A program made the position numbers and the translations under genes. Below are positions 5,205-11,720 of a DNA stretch of 12,435 nucleotides, one piece after another (the first letter of the stretch is position 1; the number at the start of each line of letters is the position of its first letter). The notes under the pieces were generated by a model. The model made no database searches and had not been told where the DNA came from. It was given only the letters and a program-made list of their open reading frames with translations. The stretch is from Chthoniobacterales bacterium (GTDB lineage Bacteria; Verrucomicrobiota; Verrucomicrobiia; Chthoniobacterales; UBA10450), in assembly GCA_013812515.1 (NCBI GenBank), contig JACCTI010000066.1:1-12435 (forward strand), written 5' to 3'.

Positions 5205-8150
5205 TTAATCCGGCAGTTCGTCCATCGGCACGCAGGAGCAGAAGAGATTCCGATCGCCGTAAACGTTGTCGATCCGCGCCATGGCTGGCCAGAACTTCGC
5301 CTCGCGGGTCCACTTCGCCGGATACGCCGCCTTCTCCCGTGTATACGGCCGCTCCCAACGATCAGCGCTCACTTGCCGGGCAGTGTGCGGCGCATTCTTC
5401 AGCACGTTGTTGCCCTTGTCGGCACGCCCCGAGACGATCTCCTGGATTTCACCATGAATGGAGATCATCGCTTCGCAGAACCGGTCCATCTCCCCCTTCG
5501 TCTCGCTCTCCGTCGGCTCGATCATCATCGTGCCGGGCACAGGGAAGGAGATGGTCGGCGCGTGGAAGCCGTAATCCATCAAACGCTTGGCAGCGTCCTC
5601 CACTTCTATGCCGGCGCTCTTGAATTGGCGCAAATCCACAATGCATTCATGCGCCACCGAGCCGTGCCGGCCTTTGTAGAGAACTGGGAAATACGGGTCC
5701 AAACGCCTGGCAATGTAGTTCGCGTTCAGGATTGCGATCTCCGTCGCCTCGGTGAGTCCCTCGGCCCCCATCATGCGGATGTACATCCACGAAATCGTGA
5801 GGATGCTCGCACTGCCGTAGGGCGCGGCCGATACGGGTCCCGTGCGATTTTCAATTTTGGGTTTTCGATTTTCGATTACAGGAGCGCCTGGAAGGAAAGG
5901 GACCAGGTGTTCGGACACACCAATCGGTCCGACGCCGGGTCCGCCGCCGCCGTGCGGAATACAGAACGTCTTGTGCAGATTGAGGTGGCAAACGTCCGGC
6001 CCGAAATCGCCAGGACGGCAAAGGCCGACCTGCGCGTTCATGTTCGCGCCATCCATGTAAACCTGCCCTCCGTGCGAGTGCACGATTTCGCAGAGATCGC
6101 GGATGGTCGTCTCGAATACCCCGTGCGTGGAAGGATAGGTCACCATTAGAGCCGCGAGATCGTTGGCGTGCTGGTCCGCCTTCAGGCGCAAATCAGCGGG
6201 ATCGATGTCGCCGTCTTTCAAGGTTGCAACTGGCACAACCTTGAAACCAGCCATCACTGCACTCGCCGGATTCGTTCCGTGCGCCGACTGCGGAATAAGG
6301 CAAACCTTGCGGTTCCCTTCGCCGCGGGAGCGATGATATGCGCGAATCGCGAGCAGCCCCGCATACTCGCCCTGCGAGCCGGCATTCGGCTGCAACGAAA
6401 CCGCCGCGAAGCCCGTGATTTCCGCCAGCCAGGTCTCCAGGAGGCGGCACATTTCTTTGTTGCCCGCGAGCTGATCTGGCGGGGCGAACGGGTGAATCCT
6501 CGCAAACTCCGGCCAGGAAATCGGGAACATCTCCGCCGTCGCGTTCAGCTTCATCGTGCAAGACCCAAGCGGGATCATGGAAGTGGTGAGCGACAGATCA
6601 CGCGATTCAAGCCGGCGCAGATAGCGCAGCATCTCCGTCTCCGTATGATGGGTGTTGAAAACGGGATGGGTCAGGAACTCGGAGGTGCGGGCGAAAGGTT
6701 CGAGCGCGGGCGAGCTCTCGTTAGCCAAATCGTCCGCATCGAACCCGGCCGCCTGTCCTTCGTTGAAGACGCGCCAAAGCTGCGCGAGATCGCTTTCGGT
6801 CGACCTCTCGTCCAGCGCGATGCTGATGCCGTCCTCCCCGAGATCGCGCAGGTTGTAACCCGCGTTGCGCGCCGCTTCCAAGATCCCTGAGCTCTCAAGC
6901 TCGGCAACGCGAATGGTGTCGAAGAAAGGCACGTCTGCGACCTTGCAACCGAGGCGTCGCAAACCCTGCGCGAGCACATTCGTTAGGCGATGGATCCGCT
7001 TCGCGATCGAGTTCAAGCCGCGCGGCCCATGATAGACCGCATACATTGATGCGATTACCGCAAGGAGGACTTGCGCCGTGCAAATGTTGCTCGTCGCTTT
7101 GTCTCGCCGGATGTGCTGCTCGCGCGTTTGCAGCGCGAGACGATAGCCGGGGCGACCTTCCGCATCGTGAGAGACACCGACCAACCGGCCCGGCAGATAA
7201 CGCTTGAACGCATCCTTCGTCGCCATGTAACCGGCATGAGGTCCACCGCCGCCGAGCGGCACGCCGAAGCGCTGCGTGGATCCGACGGCCACATCGGCGC
7301 CGAAGTCTCCCGGAGGTCGCAGCATCGTCAGACTCAAAATATCCGCCGCAACTACTGCCAGGGCACCTGCGTCGTGGCCTTTGCTGATGAAATCGCTGTA
7401 ATCGAAAACGCCGCCGGTCGTTGTGGGATATTGCAGCAGAACGCCGAACACCTTTTCGCTGAAATCGAACTCGCGATGATCGCCGACAATCACGCGAATA
7501 CCGAGCGGCTCCGCGCGTGTTTGCACGACTTCAATGGTCTGCGGATGACATTCCGCGGAGATGAAGAAACCTCGGGAGTTGCCCGGTTCGCCGCCCCCCG
7601 CCATAGCCGCGCGGCAGAGCGTCATTGCTTCCGCGGCGGCGGTGGCTTCGTCGAGCATCGATGCGTTCGCGATGTCCAGAGCCGTGAGATCCGTCACCAT
7701 CGTCTGGAAATTGAGCAACGCCTCAAGCCGGCCTTGCGCAATCTCCGCCTGGTAAGGCGTGTAGGCGGTATACCAGCCGGGATTCTCGAGAACATTCCGC
7801 TGGATCACCGGCGGAGTGATCGTGTCCGAGTAGCCCGCGCCGATCAACGAACGCATGACCTTGTTCTTGCGCGAAATCACGCGGAGCTCATCGAGCGCTT
7901 CACGTTCGCCAAGCGGCTCCGGCAGATGAAGCGGTCTTTCGACCCGAATGTTCTCGGGAACCGTCGCGTCGATCAAAGCGTTCAGGCTCTCGAAACCAAC
8001 CGCTCGGAGCATCTCCGCAACCGCGCATGCGTTCGGGCCGATGTGTCGCCGAGCGAAGGAGTCCAAACGATCGTTCGGCGGAATTTCCGGCTGTTTCGGC
8101 AGGCCTTTCCGCGCCGGTTCATCCAGGAGATCCGTCTCGACCTTGTGCAT
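5205..8150 (-). CDS. gcvP: Glycine dehydrogenase (decarboxylating), P-protein of the glycine cleavage system
   Basis: Decarboxylates glycine with pyridoxal phosphate and passes the aminomethyl group to the lipoyl arm of H-protein (GcvH). At about 981 residues it is the long, fused form with both halves in one chain. The N-terminal half begins FARRHIGPN and has the GYSDTITPPVIQRNVLENPGW region and GVPLGGGGPHAGYMA. The C-terminal half has GSCTMKLN, the LQPNAGSQGEYAGL block, HGTNPASA, MDGANMNAQVGL, the PLP-binding lysine at about residue 727 in HLNLHKTFCIPHGGGGPG, and GPVSAAPYGSAS. The ATG at 8150 is preferred over a TTG at 8183. A short AT-rich repeat (5845-5882) is read in frame within a loop between PFLPG and GPVSAAP, giving IENRKPKIENRT; the catalytic core looks intact. 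The gene lies 60 bases after threonine ammonia-lyase on the same strand. No gcvT or gcvH is present nearby, so those partners must be encoded elsewhere. Confidence 0.95.
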   Translation of the reverse strand: MHKVETDLLDEPARKGLPKQPEIPPNDRLDSFARRHIGPNACAVAEMLRAVGFESLNALIDATVPENIRVERPLHLPEPLGEREALDELRVISRKNKVMRSLIGAGYSDTITPPVIQRNVLENPGWYTAYTPYQAEIAQGRLEALLNFQTMVTDLTALDIANASMLDEATAAAEAMTLCRAAMAGGGEPGNSRGFFISAECHPQTIEVVQTRAEPLGIRVIVGDHREFDFSEKVFGVLLQYPTTTGGVFDYSDFISKGHDAGALAVVAADILSLTMLRPPGDFGADVAVGSTQRFGVPLGGGGPHAGYMATKDAFKRYLPGRLVGVSHDAEGRPGYRLALQTREQHIRRDKATSNICTAQVLLAVIASMYAVYHGPRGLNSIAKRIHRLTNVLAQGLRRLGCKVADVPFFDTIRVAELESSGILEAARNAGYNLRDLGEDGISIALDERSTESDLAQLWRVFNEGQAAGFDADDLANESSPALEPFARTSEFLTHPVFNTHHTETEMLRYLRRLESRDLSLTTSMIPLGSCTMKLNATAEMFPISWPEFARIHPFAPPDQLAGNKEMCRLLETWLAEITGFAAVSLQPNAGSQGEYAGLLAIRAYHRSRGEGNRKVCLIPQSAHGTNPASAVMAGFKVVPVATLKDGDIDPADLRLKADQHANDLAALMVTYPSTHGVFETTIRDLCEIVHSHGGQVYMDGANMNAQVGLCRPGDFGPDVCHLNLHKTFCIPHGGGGPGVGPIGVSEHLVPFLPGAPVIENRKPKIENRTGPVSAAPYGSASILTISWMYIRMMGAEGLTEATEIAILNANYIARRLDPYFPVLYKGRHGSVAHECIVDLRQFKSAGIEVEDAAKRLMDYGFHAPTISFPVPGTMMIEPTESETKGEMDRFCEAMISIHGEIQEIVSGRADKGNNVLKNAPHTARQVSADRWERPYTREKAAYPAKWTREAKFWPAMARIDNVYGDRNLFCSCVPMDELPD
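5845..5882. repeat. AT-rich 'IENRK' repeat inserted in frame in gcvP
   Basis: A 38-base AT-rich island in GC-rich gcvP. Read on minus it contains ATCGAAAATCGAAAAC followed by CCAAAATTGAAAATCG, two near-copies of a (A)T-GAAAATCG unit, translated as IENRKPKIENRT. Comparable I-E-N-R-K strings recur in unrelated Verrucomicrobiota proteins and gene ends, pointing to a mobile or slippage-generated repeat rather than ancestral gcvP sequence. It keeps the reading frame and falls in a loop whose sequence varies between P-proteins. Confidence 0.65.
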
Positions 8151-8210
8151 CCCCGAAAATACGGAGCACGGTCGCCGATTCAAGAGTCGCCGTCGAAGCG
8201 CTCGCGCCCC

Positions 8211-9464
8211 CTATTTCGAGTCGAACGTCTGCACGCCATGACTTCGCAAGCGTTCTCGCACATCGGCGAGATGCTGATGGTTGCGCGTTTCGACCGTGCA
8301 AAGGACATGCACCGCGGAAACGTCCGAACCGGCAAAAGCGCGGTCGTGCACCACTTGTTTGATGCTCGCGCCGGCCGATGCGATCTGCCTTGCGAGATCT
8401 GCGAGACCGCCGGGCCGATCGCTGATCACCGCGGTAAAGCGGCAGAGGCGACCATCTGCGACTAGGCCGCGCTCGACGACCCGGCTCAACACATTGGGAT
8501 CAATGTTGCCGCCGCAGAGGAGCAGAACGACTTTTTTGCCCGCGAGCTCCGCAAGCTGGCCTGACATGCAGGCAGCGAGGGGAGTGGCGGCGGCGCCTTC
8601 GACGACGCCTTTTTCCAGCTCCACGATCCGCAGAATCGAAAGCGCAATCTGCTCCTCGGACACGGTCACACAGCGATCGACGAGATCCTTCGCGATTTCG
8701 AAGGCATTGGCGCCAACGGTCGGAATGGCCAGACCATCCGCGAGGGTCGGATGCGTATCGATGCGGATCGGTTTGCCTTCGCGTTTCGCCGCGGAAAAGC
8801 TCGCCACGTTTTCCGCTTCCACTGCGATGATTTTCGCCTGCGGTCGCAACGTTTTCACCGCGAGAGCCACCCCGGCCAGCAAACCACCGCCACCCACCGG
8901 GACAACAACGGCATCGAGTTCCGGCACTTGTTCGACGATCTCGACTCCCATCGTGCCCTGACCTGCGATAATCGCCGGGTCATCGTAGCCATCGATGTAG
9001 GCAAGGCCGCGCTCCTTTGCGATTTCATGTGCGTGCGCTTTGGCTTCCCCGAAGTCCTTGCCATGCATCACGACGGTTGCGCCGAGCTTCTGGCAATTAC
9101 TCACTTTGACGAGCGGCGCGAACTTTGGCATCACGACCGTCGCCGGAGTCGCGAGGAGCTTGCCCTGGTAGGCGAGCGCCTGCGCATGATTACCCGCCGA
9201 GGCGGCGATGACGCCACGCTTCTGCTGCTCCGGCGGCAATTGCGCGAGCGCATTCCGTGCACCGCGTTCCTTGAAGCTTCCGGTGCGCTGGAGATTATCG
9301 AGCTTGCAAAAAATCTCCATGCCCGTGAGCTCGCTCAAGGGAATGGAACGTGGGCACGGCGAGTGATAGACGGCTCCTTCGATTCGGCCACGCGCCGCTT
9401 CGATGTCTGCGAAGGAGGTTGAGGGTTGAGGGTTGAGGGTTGAGGGAGAAACGCCGCTGGCCAT
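8211..9464 (-). CDS. ilvA: Threonine ammonia-lyase (threonine dehydratase) with C-terminal ACT domain
   Basis: Converts threonine to 2-oxobutyrate and ammonia, and by family precedent serine to pyruvate, using pyridoxal phosphate. The 417 residues show a fold-type II PLP core: the cofactor lysine K65 in RTGSFKERGA, SAGNHAQ (89-95), the glycine-rich phosphate loop VGGGGLLAG (190-198), and LLCGGNID near 315-322. A single ACT domain follows from about 343 (CRFTAVISDRPGGLADLARQI) to the end. One short ACT domain matches the medium-length TdcB/ilvA form rather than the long biosynthetic IlvA with two regulatory modules, so catabolic versus isoleucine use is undecided. The ATG at 9464 is chosen because it is the available start upstream of FADIEAARGRI. 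The first ~17 residues (including STLNPQPSTS) are encoded by a TTGAGGG repeat and are probably not part of the ancestral enzyme. It is the first gene of a likely two-gene unit with gcvP. Confidence 0.92.
   Translation of the reverse strand: MASGVSPSTLNPQPSTSFADIEAARGRIEGAVYHSPCPRSIPLSELTGMEIFCKLDNLQRTGSFKERGARNALAQLPPEQQKRGVIAASAGNHAQALAYQGKLLATPATVVMPKFAPLVKVSNCQKLGATVVMHGKDFGEAKAHAHEIAKERGLAYIDGYDDPAIIAGQGTMGVEIVEQVPELDAVVVPVGGGGLLAGVALAVKTLRPQAKIIAVEAENVASFSAAKREGKPIRIDTHPTLADGLAIPTVGANAFEIAKDLVDRCVTVSEEQIALSILRIVELEKGVVEGAAATPLAACMSGQLAELAGKKVVLLLCGGNIDPNVLSRVVERGLVADGRLCRFTAVISDRPGGLADLARQIASAGASIKQVVHDRAFAGSDVSAVHVLCTVETRNHQHLADVRERLRSHGVQTFDSK
9419..9446. repeat. TTGAGGG heptamer array inside the ilvA N-terminus
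   Basis: Four tandem copies of TTGAGGG run through the first codons of threonine ammonia-lyase. On the coding strand they read CCCTCAA and give the S-T-L-N-P-Q-P-S-T string. The array is opposed by the related heptamers at 9471-9497, so the start codon at 9462-9464 sits in the loop between the two arms. Copy number of such arrays can vary by slippage; a one-unit change here shifts the frame, since seven is not a multiple of three. Confidence 0.8.
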
Positions 9465-9470
9465 TCTTTC

Positions 9471-9497
9471 CCATCAACCATCAACCATCACCCCTCA
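9471..9497. repeat. CCATCAA heptamer array upstream of ilvA
   Basis: Three tandem heptamers of CCATCAA/CCATCAC type followed by CCCTCAA. Reverse-complemented they read TTGATGG and TTGAGGG, one base different from the array at 9419-9446. The two arrays therefore form an imperfect inverted repeat around the ilvA start. The array also abuts the stop codon (9495-9497) of the receiver-domain remnant. Confidence 0.7.
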
Positions 9498-9581
9498 ACT
9501 CTTCTGCGCGTCCAGCGCCTCGCGCACTTTCAGCGCGAGCTGACCGGGATCGAACGGTTTTGGCAGGAAGAACATCTCCGC
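9495..9581 (-). pseudogene. Remnant: C-terminal end of a response-regulator receiver domain
   Basis: On minus, 9581 to the TGA at 9495-9497 reads AEMFFLPKPFDPGQLALKVR followed by EALDAQKS. This is the final strand and helix of a CheY-like receiver, including the conserved Lys-Pro (LPKPF) that contacts the phosphorylated Asp. Nothing upstream in any frame resembles the rest of the domain, and sequence attributable to a different gene on the other strand begins at about 9584. About 28 residues remain of an expected ~115, so it cannot be functional. It may have come from a hybrid histidine kinase or a two-component regulator upstream of ilvA. Confidence 0.6.
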
Positions 9582-9583
9582 GC

Positions 9584-9697
9584 TTCGAGGGGCGGAGGCG
9601 GCAGGAACGCACCGCCTCCTGGTCTCGCATCGCGGCAGAATTTGCCGCAGCGTTGCAACTCACGAGCGCAGAGGCGACCAGAGTCATGGCACAATGA
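9584..9697 (+). pseudogene. Remnant: probable C-terminal end of a PadR-like regulator
   Basis: The plus frame ending at TGA 9695-9697 reads GRRRQERTASWSRIAAEFAA followed by ALQLTSAEATRVMAQ. It resembles the C-terminal helix of PadR-family regulators (R-x-x-W-x-R-I/M pattern). No winged-helix DNA-binding part is present, because the opposite-strand receiver remnant begins immediately to the left. Its stop overlaps the start of the next gene as ATGA (9694-9697), so it may once have been, or may still be, translationally coupled to the glycosyltransferase. The family assignment is weak given the short length. Confidence 0.35.
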
Positions 9698-10752
9698 GCA
9701 GGACAAAAGTGGTTATCGTGAGCCCGTCGACGGGGGCCTACGGAGGGATTGAGGCCTTCGTTCTGGCGATCGCCGCGACCGTTCGCCGTCAGCCGGACAT
9801 CGAAGTGCGTATCTGCGTGAAGCGCGTGGAAAACTTCGCGTTGCAGCCTGGGCTGAAGACGATGCTCCAAGGCGAGAACATCATCTACACAGATCGCGGC
9901 GCGGATCGCGATCTGATTGAGACGATCCGTTGGTCAGACGTGGTGCATTTGCAGAATGCGCCGCCGGACGTGGCTTTGTTTGCGAAGCTCTTTCGCAAAC
10001 CGCTCGCGATGACGATCCACAACTACATGACGCGCGAGCTGAGCCCGCGCCGCCTGCTCTGGCGCTTCGCCGCCAGCCTCGCGGACGAGCGCTGGTATAA
10101 CTCGCAGTTTGTCTGGGATACGTGGGAGCCGCACCGGAAACGCCCTGGCAGCAGGAAAGTGCCGACCCTTTCGAAATTGCCGGAGGGCTGGACCGCGCCG
10201 GAAGAGCGGAGCGGCTTCGTCTTCATCGGACGCTGGGTCGCAAATAAAGGCATCGATACGCTCCTGGATGCGTATGCACTGGCGGCGCTCGATCGCGAGC
10301 GCTGGCCGCTGGTGCTGATGGGAGACGGGCCACTGCGGCAGCTGATTGATTACGCAATTAAGCGGCGCGAAATCGCGGGCGTGACTCTTCTCGGGTTCGT
10401 CGACGAAGCGACCAAGGCGGAGCGGATCAAGAACGCGCGGTGGATGGTTGTGCCACCCAACACGAAGGAGAATTTCGGTTTGACCGCAATCGAAGCGCGC
10501 CATCTCGGGGTGCCCTGTATCATCACGCGGGACGGCGGTTTGCCGGAAGCGGGCGGGCGGCACGCGCTGATTTGCCCGCCGAACGATCCTAAAGCGCTGG
10601 CGGCGCTGCTCGAAGAGGCAGCACGAATGGACGAGCTCGAATACGCGCGGCGTGCCACGCAAACTCGTCAAGAGTTAGCGACTGAGCTGGAGCCGATTGA
10701 ATTCTACGCACACGCGTATCGCCGTCTCGCCGGGCACGCCCCTGTGGAATGA
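9694..10752 (+). CDS. Glycosyltransferase, family 4 (GT-B fold)
   Basis: Cytoplasmic or membrane-associated enzyme that probably adds one sugar from a nucleotide donor to a growing polysaccharide or lipid-linked glycan. 352 residues. The N-terminal acceptor domain starts KVVIVSPSTGAYGGIEAFVL with the G-G-I-E loop. The C-terminal donor domain starts near FVFIGRWVANKGIDTLLDAY (~170-190), continues through LVLMGDGPL and ends with the family EX7E pair E259 and E267 in KENFGLTAIEARHLG, followed by PCIITRDGGLPE. Length is normal for GT4. The ATG at 9694 overlaps the stop of the upstream remnant, and its own stop overlaps the next start, again ATGA. No ribosome site is evident, consistent with coupled translation. 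The sugar and linkage cannot be read from sequence. Confidence 0.92.
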   Translation: MSRTKVVIVSPSTGAYGGIEAFVLAIAATVRRQPDIEVRICVKRVENFALQPGLKTMLQGENIIYTDRGADRDLIETIRWSDVVHLQNAPPDVALFAKLFRKPLAMTIHNYMTRELSPRRLLWRFAASLADERWYNSQFVWDTWEPHRKRPGSRKVPTLSKLPEGWTAPEERSGFVFIGRWVANKGIDTLLDAYALAALDRERWPLVLMGDGPLRQLIDYAIKRREIAGVTLLGFVDEATKAERIKNARWMVVPPNTKENFGLTAIEARHLGVPCIITRDGGLPEAGGRHALICPPNDPKALAALLEEAARMDELEYARRATQTRQELATELEPIEFYAHAYRRLAGHAPVE

Positions 10753-10961
10753 TTCTCGTCGCGCATCCGTTTGGGAACGCGAATGTCCGCGCCGTGCTCG
10801 AAGCGCTGAAAGACGTGGGATTGCTCGCGAAGTTCGTGACCACGCTTGGGTGGCCGGCGCGCGCGGGCATCTTTCGCTCTCTTCCCGCAGCCACGCGCAG
10901 AACGCGCACGCGTCGCGGCTACAACTTGCCCCACGACAAGGTGGTGAGGGCGAGATGCTGA
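10749..10961 (+). pseudogene. Truncated second glycosyltransferase, N-terminal fragment
   Basis: Starts at an ATG overlapping the GT4 stop (ATGA 10749-10752) and reads MILVAHPFGNANVRAVLEAL, then GLLAKFVTTLGWPARAG. This looks like the first strand-helix-strand of a GT-B glycosyltransferase (HPxGN, VTTLGW). After about 62 residues (RRGYNLPHDKV) it runs into an unrelated tail and a stop at 10959-10961, leaving 70 residues of an expected ~350-450. No remaining glycosyltransferase sequence is recognisable downstream in any frame, so this is a deletion rather than a simple frameshift. Confidence 0.65.
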
Positions 10962-10989
10962 CTTCGGCGCTCGGCGAGGTGCGAGCCGC

Positions 10990-11201
10990 GGGCACGTGCT
11001 CGTTCGTGACCAGGGTGTCGCCTATTGCGCGCTCGCTACATCTTTCCTTTTGGCTGCGCTGCGCGAGGTGTCTACAAGAACTGGCTGCTGTTCGCCGCCG
11101 GAAGCGCACCCGTGATCGGCGTTGCGGTCTCCGGGAGCCGGTCGTTGGTGGGCCCTTGCGCGGTCGTAGCAGGGTGGCTTTCCAATGAGTCGAACAACTA
11201 G
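10990..11201 (+). pseudogene. Frameshifted fragment of a polytopic membrane protein, possibly polymerase-like
   Basis: Two frames carry hydrophobic, protein-like sequence that joins near 11067-11070. Frame 1 gives GVAYCALATSFLLAALRE, then frame 3 gives VYKNWLLFAAGSAPVIGVAV followed by SGSRSLVGPCAVVAGWLS to a stop at 11199-11201. The S-G-S-R-S element after a membrane span is common in O-antigen ligase/polymerase-type proteins. One missing base would join the two parts. There is no plausible start and no intact gene here, so I treat it as the remains of a membrane gene. The evidence is limited to composition and this motif. Confidence 0.3.
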
Positions 11202-11246
11202 GTGCTAAATCCAGCTAATTCATACCATGATACGCCCGCTTGCCTG

Positions 11247-11720
11247 ATGGGAGAGGTCGCGCCGCTATCGAGAAAGCGATCGCGCAGGCGTTCCTCATCC
11301 GAGTCGTTGTGGCGGGATTACGCGACGGGCGCGCTCCCGATCCTCGGGTGTTTCCTCGGCGGCGCGACGGAGAAGTGGGCCGAGGGGATTGTGGTGGCAT
11401 TGCTCGGTCTGCTGCTCGCGGTGCTTCCGCCGCAACACTCGTTAGGCATGTTCTTCGATGTCGTCGTCGCGGCCCTCGTAGCTTGCCCGCGCTCGCGTAT
11501 CTCCCCGCGCGTTGCTTCCTTCAGTCGGCCTGGCGCAACAGCGCTCGTGAACGACTTGAACCCGAACCTGGCGTCGACGCTGCGGCGATTCACGGCGCAG
11601 CCCGGAGCGCCGGCTTACTTTCACTTTCTGGAGGCTGAAGGATGGTCTGTGAAGCAGAACTGGGAGCGCGCATGGCAGGCCTGGCAGCAATTTGAGGCGA
11701 CGAAATCGAGTCATTCATGA
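11247..11720 (+). pseudogene. Shortened, frameshifted O-antigen polymerase/ligase-like gene
   Basis: From ATG 11247 the frame gives an Arg/Ser-rich cytoplasmic start, WRDYATGALPILGCFLGG, then membrane spans around WAEGIVVALLGLLLAVLP and MFFDVVVAALVA. At about 11480 the hydrophobic reading moves to the next frame (LPALAYLPARCFLQSAWRN) and returns at about 11540 (ALVNDLNPNLASTL). The pattern is one base lost, then one base gained, which leaves a ~17-residue nonsense patch if read straight. After ~110 residues it jumps to a soluble tail, EGWSVKQNWERAWQAWQQFE, ending at TGA 11718-11720, which overlaps the next start. Polymerase-like proteins normally have 10 or more spans and over 400 residues; only ~157 residues remain, so a large internal deletion is inferred. 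An earlier GTG at 11202 is open but less likely. Confidence 0.5.

Noticed and set aside
5373..6149. 258-codon plus frame opposite the gcvP 3' half
   Set aside because: Shadow of gcvP; no independent motif and no start context.
7071..8465. Long plus-strand open frame of 464 codons opposite gcvP and ilvA
   Set aside because: It is the mirror of a strongly recognisable coding frame in GC-rich DNA. Its translation is Arg/His-rich with no domain, and it crosses two real genes and their gap.
9440..9583. Extension of the PadR-like remnant leftwards in the same frame
   Set aside because: The frame is open, but this part overlaps the heptamer repeats and the receiver remnant, and its translation is Arg-rich without PadR features.
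10911..10930. Third copy of the GGCTACAA element (GCGGCTACAACTTG)
   Set aside because: Only the short core matches, there is no GCCGGGG hairpin arm, and the same bases encode RRGYNLP in the frame of the glycosyltransferase fragment. Chance or coding constraint explains it.
10675..11188. Open frames of 144 (minus) and 163 (plus) codons across the decayed region
   Set aside because: Arg/Ser/Cys-rich translations without recognisable motifs. They overlap the better-supported GT4 end and the glycosyltransferase and membrane fragments.
11240..11638. 132-codon plus frame overlapping the polymerase-like gene
   Set aside because: Only its middle part (LPALAYLPARCFLQSAWRN) is protein-like, and this is the displaced piece of the polymerase frame. 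The rest is Arg-rich shadow.
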